Source: Irpex lacteus (Eukaryota > Basidiomycota > Agaricomycetes > Polyporales > Irpicaceae). Taken from it: 18,137 nt of DNA. This document shows, piece after piece, positions 1 through 6,962 of this stretch (position 1 is the first letter of the stretch; each line of letters starts with the position of its first letter). Location of the stretch: NCBI GenBank assembly GCA_001986395.2, contig MQVO02000168.1, positions 1-18,137 of the forward strand, read 5' to 3'. The position numbers were made by a program, and so were the translations under genes. A model generated the notes under the pieces. It was not told the DNA's origin. It was given only the letters and a program-made list of their open reading frames with translations, and ran no database searches.

Positions 1-236
1 CTAACCTAAGTGGCAAGAGTACGGAGGAATATGTTATTATAAACCTGCCAACACTAAGTTCGATAGCTGAACCATACAGAAATAAATGTAATAACTTGTT
101 AAAAACGGAGTCTTACCTCAATTTATTCAACCCAGATTTGATCAGGCAAACCAGGTCAAATCCTTTTTGAGTGAAAGGATCCTTATTCTTATTAATTCGG
201 CTATATTGCATCAATCTTGAAAATCTTTTAATTTAA
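1..236 (+). CDS. Unrecognised reading frame, 3' part, open at the window edge
   Basis: A stop-free frame of about 77 codons (codons in phase with position 3) runs from the window edge to a TAA at 234-236, provided one TGA is read as Trp in the segment NPFWVKGSL. The composition is protein-like rather than AT noise, with the segments EEYVIINLPTLSSIAEPYR and NLFNPDLIRQTRSNPF. I do not recognise a family. The 5' end lies outside the window, so length and start are unknown. Codon use (CTG, ACG, TCG, CGG present) is less AT-biased than cob, which would fit a plasmid or foreign origin. That origin is inference; the open frame is what the sequence shows. Confidence 0.45.
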
Positions 237-244
237 CACCATAA

Positions 245-327
245 ACAAAAAAACTAATTAATTATCCCGGTATTATTAAAATTTAATTAAATTAAATTTT
301 AATTAGAGCCATGAATTAGTTACCTAA
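245..327. repeat. Variant palindromic element with AT-palindrome core
   Basis: The left part reads AACAAAAAAACTAATTAATT and the right part ends in AATTAGTT. The core (about 273-310) is a long A/T palindrome followed by AGAGCC, and the same core occurs inverted inside the element at 3501-3588. A shorter relative lies at 8456-8479. It appears to be a decayed member of the CCCCAAAAAACTAG element family. Confidence 0.45.
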
Positions 328-347
328 CACATTTAGTTAAAATAGCT

Positions 348-688
348 TTAAGGTAATTCCCCTTGTCCTAGTAACATATTCTCTTCATGTTCTTCATTAA
401 ATAATTTTCCTTCAGCTACTTTACTAACTCTATTTTCTATACTTTGTTCAAAAAATATTAGGATATTTTTTCAGTATTTCCTTATAACAGTCTCTACACA
501 CTTAGCACGCTCTTCATCAACTCGTAATTAAGTTTTTGCACTATGTTTTTCCATAAAAGCAGCATATTTACTTATAGCCTAATTTGCACTATCAATTGGA
601 AGTTTAGATATTTCATCTTCTAACGGTTATTTAAACTTCGGTACATTATACTTATACTGTGAATCTACAGCCTTTTTAATCTCACCCA
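348..688 (-). pseudogene. Unrecognised decayed gene with three in-frame stops
   Basis: On the minus strand a frame of about 113 codons runs from the edge of the palindromic element at 689 to a TAA at 348-350. It is rich in Glu, Lys, Asp and Ala (for example PLEDEISKLPIDSAN and LRVDEERAKCVETVIRKY), unlike chance AT-rich translation. It uses one TGA as Trp. It is broken by TAA (627-629), TAG (579-581) and TAA (528-530). Each stop is one C-to-T change from a Gln codon, and the frame resumes cleanly after each. No family is recognised. The 5' end is cut by the element, so this is probably a fragment of a plasmid-like ORF. An alternative is that the frame is only apparent. Confidence 0.45.
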
Positions 689-729
689 CCAAAAAAACTA
701 GGAATTATAAATAATTAGTTTTTTGGGGG
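689..729. repeat. Palindromic element E1
   Basis: It starts CCAAAAAAACTAGGAATT and ends AATTAGTTTTTTGGGGG, so its two ends pair into one hairpin. It lies exactly at the 5' break of the pseudogene at 348-688. The downstream flank GGATCCTTTTTTTATA is shared with the element at 14104-14195. Confidence 0.75.
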
Positions 730-755
730 ATCCTTTTTTTATATAAAAAAAGAGG
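728..755. repeat. AT hairpin with CCTTTTT / AAAAAGAGG arms
   Basis: A run of T flanked by CC pairs with a run of A flanked by GG around an ATATA loop. It is directly joined to E1. Similar hairpins recur through the window (3014, 3171, 3292, 4291, 14499). Confidence 0.6.
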
Positions 756-878
756 AAAACAGGTAATTTCTCTTTATTTTCAGGGGCACAAACATTAGTA
801 GTAGTTGAAAACTGTTTAACCATAATAACATTTTTTTTTTTGGGTTGCTATTTTCATAGACTGGAAAAGGATAAAATA

Positions 879-918
879 AACTGTAAGATATAAGATACTA
901 TACTATCATCTTACAGTT
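879..918. other. Perfect 11-bp stem-loop
   Basis: AACTGTAAGAT (879-889) pairs perfectly with ATCTTACAGTT (908-918) around an 18-nt loop. It could be an RNA structure or another mobile hairpin. No function is visible. Confidence 0.55.
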
Positions 919-1002
919 TTGGTAGTGTATTTAGTAGTTGCATATTGCTTAGCTTATATTGAGTATCAACACTTTGTACCCAAGTATAAACTTGAAAAGT
1001 AA
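880..1002 (+). CDS. Small hydrophobic unrecognised ORF fragment
   Basis: A 40-codon frame lies between a TAA at 877 and the TAA at 1000-1002, with no ATG. The middle is strongly hydrophobic (LTVLVVYLVVAYCLAYIEY), followed by a charged end (PKYKLEK). It may be a piece of a membrane protein gene, but no family can be named. Its beginning is formed by the stem-loop at 879-918, so the coding assignment is weak. Confidence 0.25.
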   Translation, partial: TVRYKILYYHLTVLVVYLVVAYCLAYIEYQHFVPKYKLEK

Positions 1003-1167
1003 GATTATAGCTGTAGTATTTAAACACTACGCTTAAGATAAAATCTTAAAGTACATAATGCTAAGTCTAAGTACCTTAAAGAGTTAGGAATCACACTGTA
1101 ATATATCTCTGTATCTAGTACTTGTTTTTTTTACTTAGTGTAAGAAGAAAGCAAGAAATAAAGATAA

Positions 1168-1205
1168 TAGGCCAGAGTGGAATCGAACCACTGCTCCACA
1201 CTCAA
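1168..1205 (-). tRNA. tRNA 3' half, identity unknown
   Basis: On the minus strand a perfect T arm (AGTGG, loop TTCGATT, CCACT; 1176-1192) is followed by an acceptor-like CTGGCCT (1169-1175). The segment before it (GAGTGTGGAGC) could be a long variable arm of a Leu- or Ser-type tRNA. No matching 5' acceptor strand or anticodon arm is found within the next 150 bases, which are A/T-rich with an internal repeat. It is most likely a tRNA remnant. Confidence 0.4.
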
Positions 1206-1395
1206 ATTATTTTTAATTTTATAGAATACAATTTACCCTTTTGATTTCTAATTTTATAGAATTAAATTAATTGTATTAGAGGTAGGGAGAAGATCAGTTT
1301 CTTGTCTTCAGTTAAGTATACTAACTTACCAGTAATTATAAATTTAGTTAGTACTTCCTCAGGCATAGATATCTTATATTAATTATTTATTATAT

Positions 1396-1449
1396 CCAAA
1401 AAAAAAACTAGGGTCGCTGGATAATTAATTTTAACTAGTTTTTTGGGGG
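1396..1449. repeat. Palindromic element E2
   Basis: The ends read CCAAAAAAAAAACTAGGG and AACTAGTTTTTTGGGGG. The left inner sequence GGGTCGCTGG is nearly the same as in the outer element at 14104-14195, defining a subfamily. Confidence 0.75.
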
Positions 1450-1628
1450 ATAGGTTTACTATTAGAGAGAGACTTTATACTACTATTTAAATAATTATAG
1501 ACTTACTACTAGAGAGATTATTAATATTGATCATATTTTTATATTTTTTATTTAAAATAAATTTTATATAAGGTACCTCTACTCTTTTAACCTGGGGGAC
1601 AAGGATAAAGGATGCATACCCTCCATCC

Positions 1629-1661
1629 ACAATCCACTTAGAATCTAAGAGGCCGTGGTTG
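1629..1661. repeat. Dispersed 33-nt hairpin motif, copy 1
   Basis: It contains CCACTTAGAATCTAAG followed by AGGCCGTGG, with a 5-bp stem CTTAG/CTAAG. Near-identical copies lie at 10114-10146 and 17261-17293. The minus-strand stretch CTAAGTGGATTGT is also found in the D-arm region of tRNA-Pro (14268-14340). Confidence 0.6.
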
Positions 1662-1710
1662 AGAACAGGGGGTTATAAAATAAGAATTATTCTTAACTAT
1701 TCACTTTTCC

Positions 1711-2873
1711 TTATTTAAGGTCGGCTGGGCTAGTAGCAATATCCATAATTGTATTTTCAGCTAAACCTATTGCAGGCACTATTAATACAAACCAAAGGAA
1801 GTAGAATGCTGTAGAGATTTGTCCTATTTCTACATAAGGAGATGTAGGATGTTGAGATCCGATCCACATTAAGATTACAAATTTACAACAAAGAACCAGA
1901 AGAATAATTTCATGGCTGGTCTAAATTGATTTCCTCTTATTCTAGAAACATCAGTTAAAGGTAAAATTAATAAAATTAATAATGAACCAAACATAGCAAT
2001 AACTCCTAATAATTTATTAGGTATTGATCTTAAAATAGCATAGAATGGTAATAGATACCATTCAGGTACAATTGAAGGAGGAGTTTGCATAGGGTTGGCT
2101 GGTATATAGTTATCTGAATGTCCTAATAAGTTAGGGTAGTAGAAAACAATAATAGATAAAACAAGGAAGAAAAAGAAAATAGTTACAAGATCTTTGAATG
2201 TAAAATATGGATGCATTGAATATCTATCAGAAGTTGAACCAATACCATTAGGGTTACCTGAACCGTTTGTGTGTAAAGCTATTAAGTGAGCTACAGCTAA
2301 AGCAGCTAATAAGAATGGTAATAAATAATGTAAAGAGAAGAATCTATTTAGTGTTGCATTACTTACACTAAAACCTCCCCAAATTAATTCAACTAAATCT
2401 TGTCCAAAGAATGGTATAGCACTTAATAAATTTGTAATTACAGTAGCTCCCCATAATGACATTTGTCCATAAGGTAATACGTAACCTAGGAAGGCTGTAG
2501 CCATCATTACTATTAAAATTATTACTCTATTGACCATACTAATACTCTAGGTGCTTTATATGAACCATAATATAATCTCTAGCTATATGTGCATACACAA
2601 AAATAAAGAAGAAAGAAGCTACATTAGCATGAGTATATCTAATTGCCCAACCACTGTTTACATCTCTCATTATATGTTCTACAGAATTAAAAGCAAAATC
2701 TACATGAGCTTGATAGTGCATTGCTAAAAATATTCCAGTTAAAATTTGTAAAATAAGACATACTGCTAATAGAGAACCAAAGTTCCATAAATAAGATAGA
2801 TTAGCTGGTTGTGGTGAATCTACAACATAAGAATTTACTAATCTAAGTAAAATTTGTTTTTTTAAAGCCTCAT
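1711..2873 (-). CDS. cob: Cytochrome b, intronless, with four apparent 1-nt deletions
   Basis: This is the central subunit of respiratory complex III in the mitochondrial inner membrane. Minus-strand translation gives nearly the whole protein, about 388 residues if repaired, as expected for fungi. Recognisable parts are an N-terminus [20 protein letters not shown], the first haem helix ending in [14 protein letters not shown], the [19 protein letters not shown] helix, the [12 protein letters not shown] motif, and an end [12 protein letters not shown] before TAA (1711-1713). The likely ATG is at 2871-2873. The frame breaks four times, each mended by adding one base: near 2864 (T run before A7), 2577 (AGAGATTA, expected GG), 2527 (ATAGAGTA, expected GG) and 1880. 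No introns are present. Either the copy is decaying or the consensus has homopolymer-type errors. TTA is the preferred Leu codon. Confidence 0.93.
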
Positions 2874-3013
2874 TAATTTAATTTAATTTAAAATTATATA
2901 CACAAGTATATAATTATATTTAATATCCATCCACATTACCATAATTATTTTTATAATAAAAATGGGGGGGCTGAACACATATAAGTAGACAAGATTAATT
3001 TTTTATTTATTCC

Positions 3014-3035
3014 TTTTTTTTATTATAAAAAGGCA
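3014..3035. repeat. AT hairpin
   Basis: CCTTTTTTTTATTATAAAAAGG forms a near-perfect stem capped with CC/GG, the same design as several others in the window. Confidence 0.6.
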
Positions 3036-3170
3036 TATATTATATTTCTTAAAAAAAAATATAAAAATATACAATTAAAAATTTAATTTTAATCTAAATG
3101 TAAAACTTTATCTTTTTATAGTTATTACTAAGCATTTATTATCCGCCCACGCCACCGGCCTCTGCCCCCC

Positions 3171-3191
3171 CCTTTTTTAATAAAAAAAAGG
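3171..3191. repeat. AT hairpin next to a C-rich cluster
   Basis: A CC-T6 arm pairs with an A8-GG arm around AAT. It directly follows a C-rich cluster (GCCCACGCCACCGGCC), one of very few GC-rich spots. Confidence 0.55.
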
Positions 3192-3291
3192 AAAAAGAGG
3201 ATGATGATAAGTGGATAGTGGTTGATAATAAAATATAAGATGTTTTACTTATTTGTAAAAAAATCTACCATCTGCCCTTTATCCTCAACCA

Positions 3292-3376
3292 CCCCTTTTT
3301 ATTTTATTTCTTTTTTCCCTTTTTGTCTTTTTCTTTTTAATAATTAAAAAAAAAAGAAATAAAGAAAATAAAAAGG
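3292..3376. repeat. Long imperfect AT hairpin
   Basis: The left arm starting CCTTTTTATTTTATTTC pairs with the right arm GAAATAAAGAAAATAAAAAG G over more than 20 positions with small bulges. It looks like a hairpin that grew by internal duplication of pyrimidine/purine tracts. Confidence 0.55.
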
Positions 3377-3500
3377 CATAAGAAAAAAGACAAAAGTAGG
3401 TGAGGAGTGGGAAAGACAGTGTCTAACAATATATTATATATTTAATTTTTATCACTGTAACAATCATTATTACCTTTACCCTCCTTTTTTTTTTAATAAA

Positions 3501-3588
3501 CCAACAAAAAAACTAGGCTCTAATTAAAATTTAATTAAATTAAATTTTAATAATTGCGGATGAAATAATTAGTTTTTTTTGGGTTGGG
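3501..3588. repeat. Palindromic element E3 carrying an inner palindrome
   Basis: The ends are CCAACAAAAAAACTAGG and TTAGTTTTTTTTGGGTTGG, so the pairing extends to CCAAC/GTTGG. The interior is the A/T palindrome also found at about 273-310 (inverted relative to this one), suggesting one hairpin inserted in another. Confidence 0.7.
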
Positions 3589-3623
3589 ATTAAACAAAAG
3601 AATAATTAAAAAAAAAAAGACAA

Positions 3624-3694
3624 TAAGCCCAAGAAGATTCGAACTTCTACAGATTCCTTATCAAGAAATTATTCTACCTTTAAATCATAGGCTT
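3624..3694 (-). tRNA. trnI: tRNA-Ile (GAU), copy 1
   Basis: It folds as a standard cloverleaf on the minus strand. The acceptor AAGCCTA pairs with TGGGCTT (one G-U), the anticodon arm is ATTTC-TTGATAA-GGAAT with anticodon GAU, the T arm is AGAAG-TTCGAAT-CTTCT, and the discriminator is A. A second, different tRNA-Ile(GAU) lies at 5810-5882. Confidence 0.9.
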
Positions 3695-3696
3695 AA

Positions 3697-3885
3697 TTAA
3701 TTTATATTTAGCTTTATTAAAAGGTTCATAGGGGTTAATAAACCCAAAAATAAAATTGGTATGTACTTAAACGTCAGGTCGCCACACCTCCTTGTCATAT
3801 TACTTACTGTTCCTACTGATCCCACCACACTTAACCGTGGTTCTTCAGGAGTTCGGAACATAACATCTAGATATATGAGTGCCAA
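3697..3885 (-). CDS. Small unrecognised ORF, GC-richer than its surroundings
   Basis: A frame of 62 codons on the minus strand runs from just after a stop to TAA at 3697; a possible ATG is at codon 9 (MFRTPEEPRLSVVGSVG). It contains Pro, Arg and Cys codons rare in AT-noise (VSNMTRRCGDLT) and a hydrophobic end (ILFLGLLTPMNLL). The nucleotide composition is clearly less AT-rich than the flanks, and sequence on both sides returns abruptly to A/T. I cannot name a family. It could be a piece of an intron-encoded protein or a plasmid ORF. It lies just upstream of tRNA-Ile on the same strand. Confidence 0.35.
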   Translation of the reverse strand: MALIYLDVMFRTPEEPRLSVVGSVGTVSNMTRRCGDLTFKYIPILFLGLLTPMNLLIKLNIN

Positions 3886-4290
3886 TTATATTCACATCAT
3901 TCCTTTTATTAAATAAATTAAATTTATAATATTAAAATTAAAACTTAAAATAAAATATTATAATTAGATTATTATATTCAATAAATAAAAATAAAGAAAT
4001 AAAAAAATAAAAAATGTTTAAGTAGAGAGGTTATAATTTTAATAGTCTTCAACAAGTAAAGTATAAAAATATAAAGTAAATAAAATTTTAATAGAGTCTT
4101 ACAATTACACAGCTGTTAGAATAAAAAAATATTAGATATAAATTTTATTTCTTTAACCGTTTCCTTAGATATACCATACTTTTTGTTTAGAAAGTGGTGC
4201 AATAATTGTACAGCTTCAAAAACATTAATCTTTTTATTATAGTCTATCATCTTACCATCCTCATCTACAAACCAACTAAAATCTTCTTCC
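3886..4290. other. A/T-rich intergenic region
   Basis: No gene, tRNA or convincing frame was seen. It is mostly simple A/T sequence leading to the hairpin at 4291-4314. Confidence 0.4.
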
Positions 4291-4314
4291 CCTTTTTTTT
4301 TAATAAAAAAAAGG
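4291..4314. repeat. AT hairpin
   Basis: A CC-T8 arm pairs with an A8-GG arm. It has the same design as the hairpins at 3171 and 14499. Confidence 0.55.
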
Positions 4315-4417
4315 ATAGAAGAGGGAGTTCCATTATCTAATGCTTCGATTGAACCATTATTTTTTTTAATGGAACAAGTAGCTACTTTCCTTATTTTTAT
4401 TTTTATTTAAATAAAAG

Positions 4418-4804
4418 GAGGTAGGTAAATGGACTGCTATTTATTTCTCTGAAGAGTTGAAAATGGCTAAAAATTTAATTCCTGAATATCAATTTATTAT
4501 TAAAGGAGGCTACTCCTGTGAGAAAGTTGATATTTTCTCTGATTATGTAAATACTTTATATAAAGTTAAAGCTGAGTCAAAAGGGGCAAAAAGATGGATT
4601 GCTAAATTATTATTAAATTGTTTATACGGAGGGTTCGGTAGAAGTAATAATACTACAAGTTGTATTGTGGTTAATGCTAAAGAGTTTAAGAAAAGAAGAT
4701 TTTTGTTTATTTTAATCTATAGTATCCCTCGTTCCACTCACTCGCTACGCTCCTTAACTAAGAGTTCAAATTATATATTCTTTAATTGTATAAATAGTAA
4801 TTAA
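4418..4804 (+). pseudogene. dpo: Family B DNA polymerase fragment (mitochondrial plasmid type)
   Basis: Protein-primed family B polymerases replicate linear plasmids in fungal mitochondria. The frame begins after an A/T hairpin with GKWTAIYFSEELKMA and continues through GGYSCEKVDIFSDYVNTLYKVK to KLLLNCLYGGFGR, the conserved palm motif (K...N.LYG.FG) that binds the incoming nucleotide. About 90 residues match the palm region out of a usual 800 to 1000. The exonuclease domain, the YxDTDS-type catalytic motif and the C-terminus are missing. After FKKRR the frame enters a GC-rich cluster (4726-4753) and ends at TAA, so the tail is foreign. It is a dead remnant of an integrated plasmid. The assignment rests on the motif and the spacing FSEEL to LYGGFG. 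Confidence 0.8.
4726..4753. repeat. GC-rich cluster at the 3' break of the polymerase fragment
   Basis: The stretch around CGTTCCACTCACTCGCTACG is far GC-richer than its surroundings and marks the point where polymerase homology stops. GC clusters of this kind are often mobile or recombinogenic in fungal mtDNA. Confidence 0.5.
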
Positions 4805-4875
4805 TTATATTTATATTCTTTAATCTTACATATTAGAAATATTAGTATAGTTCAAACAGTTTATTATATTTATTC

Positions 4876-5205
4876 TTAATTTATTAATATATTAACTTTT
4901 ATTTCTCCCCTGTAAACAAAAATAATGTTCAGAAGTACCTGAATATCTTCAGTAAGTTGTGTAATCACGAATACAGCAGTTCCTCGGCTGTTAACTACAA
5001 AGCTACCATCGCCTACAGCAAACCCAATCAGCCATTCAAGAAATGATTGACTTGGAGCTACTGCGTTAGGAAATCGCTTTGCATAGAGTGAATAAAATGC
5101 GTTAAACCGGAAACCCGAAGGCATAATAACTAGAGGAATAACATATAGAATTGTTTGGAAGAATAGGTGTTGGTATAGTACAGGGTCACCTCCTCCAGCA
5201 ATAAA
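4876..5205 (-). pseudogene. cox1 exon end fused to a LAGLIDADG intron ORF, 5' piece
   Basis: On the minus strand the frame begins with cox1 sequence [13 protein letters not shown], then runs without a break into [20 protein letters not shown] and NAVAPSQSFLEWLIGFAVGD, where FLEWLIGFAVGDGSF is the first LAGLIDADG motif of a homing endonuclease. This is how group I intron ORFs of cox1 are built: the ORF continues the upstream exon. Homology stops after TEDIQVL (about 4936) and the remaining residues to TAA are A/T filler, so the second LAGLIDADG motif is lost. Its 5' end overlaps the out-of-frame tail of nad3. Leu is coded mainly by CTA and CTT, unlike cob and nad3, which marks it as coming from another source. 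Confidence 0.85.
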
Positions 5206-5522
5206 AAGATATCGGCTGGATTATTAAAGGGTATTAAAATAAATAAAAAGAATAATAAGATAAATAAACCGTAAAGATTATTATTATAAGCGGAGATAAC
5301 ATAAGGTAAAAGAGAAGAGATTTCTAAATCAAAAGGTAAAAATAAGATAGCAACTAAAATGAAAGAAACATTAAAAGAAGATCTAGATTGTTCATAAGAA
5401 GTAAAACCACATTCAAAAGGACTTTTCTTTTCAATATAAGAATTATCTAAAGATATAAAATAATTAATTAATATTAATAAAATAGCAACAATAGGACTTA
5501 AATAAAGATAAATATGAAACAT
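5130..5522 (-). CDS. nad3: NADH dehydrogenase subunit 3 with replaced C-terminus
   Basis: This is a small membrane subunit of complex I. It starts at ATG 5520-5522, whose A is shared with the TAA of the upstream frame (TAATG), the usual nad2/nad3 junction in fungi. Residues 1-97 are good nad3, with [28 protein letters not shown] and [12 protein letters not shown] and three hydrophobic segments. After FILI (about 5232) the expected last 15 to 20 residues are absent. The frame instead runs out of phase through the inserted cox1/LAGLIDADG fragment to a TAA at 5130. The product would be 130 residues with an unrelated tail. Whether it functions is uncertain, as the conserved loop and first two helices are intact. 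Codons are TTA-rich like cob. Confidence 0.88.
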   Translation of the reverse strand: MFHIYLYLSPIVAILLILINYFISLDNSYIEKKSPFECGFTSYEQSRSSFNVSFILVAILFLPFDLEISSLLPYVISAYNNNLYGLFILLFFLFILIPFNNPADIFLLLEEVTLYYTNTYSSKQFYMLFL

Positions 5523-5689
5523 TATAATAATAAAAGATATAAACCTTCTAATAAATAAGGTAAATAAAAATAAAAAGATATTAATAAAATAATATTAAAA
5601 GATAAAATATAAGAAATACTCTTATTAATATAAATAGATTTAATTAAATAATAAGTAACTAAAATAATAATTAAATAATTAAATATTTT
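5522..5689 (-). pseudogene. nad2: Probable nad2 3' end overlapping nad3
   Basis: A 55-codon frame with no ATG ends in TAA that overlaps the nad3 start by one base (TAATG). That arrangement is typical of nad2-nad3 in fungi. The product is very hydrophobic ([20 protein letters not shown]), as expected of a nad2 C-terminus, but the sequence itself is too A/T-biased to be decisive. It begins just after a stop, next to a 44-nt repeat shared with 6233-6276, so the body of the gene was lost at that repeat. A differently coded nad2 5' piece lies at 7972-8238. Confidence 0.42.
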
Positions 5690-5691
5690 TT

Positions 5692-5735
5692 AAATTTAAA
5701 AACAAAAAATAAAAAATATAAATAAAAGAATAGGG
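5692..5735. repeat. 44-nt direct repeat, copy 1
   Basis: An A-rich 44-nt stretch ending in AAAAGAATAGGG is repeated exactly at 6233-6276. This copy reaches the 3' end of tRNA-Phe and marks the 5' break of the nad2 remnant. Confidence 0.75.
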
Positions 5736-5807
5736 TCCCCAAAAAGACTTGAACTTTTATCAATAAAGCTTCAATTTATTGCTCTAACCAAATTAAGCTA
5801 TGGGAAC
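5734..5807 (-). tRNA. trnF: tRNA-Phe (GAA)
   Basis: Minus-strand cloverleaf: acceptor GTTCCCA with TGGGGAC, anticodon arm ATAAA-TTGAAGC-TTTAT with anticodon GAA, T arm AAAAG-TTCAAGT-CTTTT. The discriminator would be C rather than the usual A; the 44-nt repeat ends here and may have altered it. Confidence 0.88.
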
Positions 5808-5809
5808 TT

Positions 5810-5882
5810 TAAGTCTAAGATGGATCGAACATCTATTGCCTCCTTATCAAGGAGATATTTTAAACCATTAAATAATAGACTT
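5810..5882 (-). tRNA. trnI: tRNA-Ile (GAU), copy 2
   Basis: Perfect 7-bp acceptor AAGTCTA/TAGACTT, anticodon arm TCTCC-TTGATAA-GGAGG with anticodon GAU, T arm AGATG-TTCGATC-CATCT, discriminator A. It lies 2 nt from tRNA-Phe and just downstream of atp8 on the same strand. Its sequence differs widely from the tRNA-Ile at 3624-3694, so the two are not a recent duplication. Confidence 0.92.
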
Positions 5883-5889
5883 ATTTATA

Positions 5890-6036
5890 TTATAATTTAG
5901 TTATTAATAATCTCACGATTTGTAACTGTAAAAGATATGGTAAAATTACTCATGAAACTAATACTAATAAGGCGAATAAGATTATATAACCGTAAAATAA
6001 TTGATTTAAAAAGAAAAATGGTATTAATCCCCCAAA
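5890..6036 (-). CDS. atp8: ATP synthase subunit 8 lacking its initial Met-Pro-Gln
   Basis: This is a small membrane subunit of the F0 part of ATP synthase. Translation gives LIPFFFLNQLFYGYIILFAL followed by LVLVSWVILPYLL (Trp as TGA) and QLQIVRLLITKL before TAA (5890-5892). This matches the fungal 48-residue atp8 from residue 4 onward. The conserved MPQ start is missing: the codons before Leu (6025-6027) read Phe-Gly-Gly from TTTGGGGGA, and no in-frame ATG lies upstream. The new sequence resembles the TTTTGGGGG end of the palindromic elements, so an insertion or imprecise loss probably removed the start. A non-ATG start cannot be excluded. Confidence 0.85.
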
Positions 6037-6232
6037 TTTATTATAAATTTAATTTAATTAAAAGTTATTTATCCCTTAATATAAGGAATAGATTTATAGA
6101 ACTTTAAAATTTTATAAATATTTAATTATTTAATTATTATTTTAGTTACTTATTATTTAATTATTTTTATATATCTAAATAAAAAAAGTATTTAATTATA
6201 TAAGAGAGTATAAATTTTATTTTCTTAAACAT

Positions 6233-6276
6233 AAATTTAAAAACAAAAAATAAAAAATATAAATAAAAGAATAGGG
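6233..6276. repeat. 44-nt direct repeat, copy 2
   Basis: It is identical to 5692-5735 and is followed at once by the 28-nt repeat shared with 13351-13378. Confidence 0.75.
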
Positions 6277-6300
6277 GAGGGAGAATCTTTAAATTTATTT
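6273..6300. repeat. 28-nt direct repeat, copy 1
   Basis: AGGGGAGGGAGAATCTTTAA plus ATTTATTT, exactly repeated at 13351-13378, where it precedes an unknown reading frame. Confidence 0.75.
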
Positions 6301-6390
6301 AGAGATTATTCCTTCTCTATTGGATTAAGTTTATATGTATAATATTATAGAGAATTATAAAAAGAAAAATTTTTACAATAAAAGTAAACC

Positions 6391-6415
6391 TAGGAAGAAA
6401 AATAATTTTTAATTT
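6391..6415. repeat. 25-nt direct repeat, copy 1
   Basis: TAGGAAGAAAAATAATTTTT plus AATTT, repeated at 6938-6962, where it cuts off the nad4L 5' fragment. Confidence 0.65.
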
Positions 6416-6789
6416 AACTAAATAAAATTATCATAAATATAATAATAGTTTATAGGTGTTATGAACAACAGTGTTTAATTTTTAGCTGTAGGTTGTTTTT
6501 ATTCAAGATTATATTAGGCGCAGTTGTAAATAACCCTAAACAGCTTAGTTTATTAAAAATTAGGTAGTTATATTCAATAGTGTTTATTGTTATTAAATCA
6601 ATAGGGTGGAAAAGTTTTTACTTGAATCCTTTTTTATTTATAAAAAAAAAGGGGAGAACAATAGTTTATAATTTTAACCTAATTAGTTATACAATATTTA
6701 TAATTATCGGGTTATTATGGTTATAGCAATATTAATAGTAAGGGGGTACACACTTATTCAGAGGGAGGCTTATTTTTAAGGAGATGATA

Positions 6790-6825
6790 GCCACCGTCGG
6801 ATGCGAGGCCTCCGAAGGCGGCATC
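6790..6825. repeat. GC-rich cluster
   Basis: A stretch including CCGTCGGATGCGAGGCC and GGCGGCATC stands out sharply in this A/T-rich area and contains short inverted parts (GAGGCCTC, CCGTCGG/CCGAAGG). GGCGGCATCCGG recurs at about 11162, so it may be a dispersed GC cluster. Confidence 0.5.
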
Positions 6826-6909
6826 AGGCAGGAGATTATCTAACAGGATAGTAGTGGATAATCACTTTTGACTACTTTTTAAAATAATTTACTTTATAGT
6901 AATCAAACA

Positions 6910-6942
6910 ATGAATTTAACTTTAATACTTTTTTTAATAGGA
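6910..6942 (+). pseudogene. nad4L: nad4L 5' end, 11 codons
   Basis: ATG at 6910 begins MNLTLILFLIG, which matches the usual start of fungal nad4L (subunit 4L of complex I). Immediately after Gly the sequence becomes the 25-nt repeat also found at 6391-6415, and the frame dies. A separate nad4L 3' piece lies at 8775-8915. With only 11 residues the assignment is moderate. Codons are TTA-rich, unlike the 3' piece. Confidence 0.42.
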
Positions 6943-6962
6943 AGAAAAATAATTTTTAATTT
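6938..6962. repeat. 25-nt direct repeat, copy 2
   Basis: Identical to 6391-6415; it forms the 3' boundary of the nad4L start fragment. Confidence 0.65.

Larger units (their letters stand above)
2874..3623. other. Intergenic region of A/T hairpins and homopolymers
   Basis: No gene is seen. It holds hairpins at 3014-3035, 3171-3191 and 3292-3376, a C-rich cluster at about 3143-3172, and the palindromic element at 3501-3588. It separates the cob start from tRNA-Ile. Confidence 0.5.
6037..6909. other. Intergenic region with short repeats and a GC cluster
   Basis: No gene was recognised. It holds the 44-nt repeat (6233-6276), the 28-nt repeat (6273-6300), the 25-nt repeat (6391-6415), an A/T hairpin near 6628-6655 and a GC-rich cluster (6790-6825). 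AATAAAAGTAAACCTAG at about 6378 recurs at about 7551, after the nad4 fragment. Confidence 0.5.

Noticed and set aside
130..165. GATTTGATCAGGCAAACC resembling the start of small-subunit rRNA
   Set aside because: Similarity is limited to a few bases, no following rRNA structure is seen, and a good open frame covers the site.
1711..2873. cob breaks explained by introns
   Set aside because: Each break is mended by one base with no inserted sequence, so no intron is present.
3014..3376. AT hairpins as transcription terminators or a CRISPR-like array
   Set aside because: Stems differ in size and spacing, are not followed by a consistent T run, and there are no regular repeats with unique spacers.
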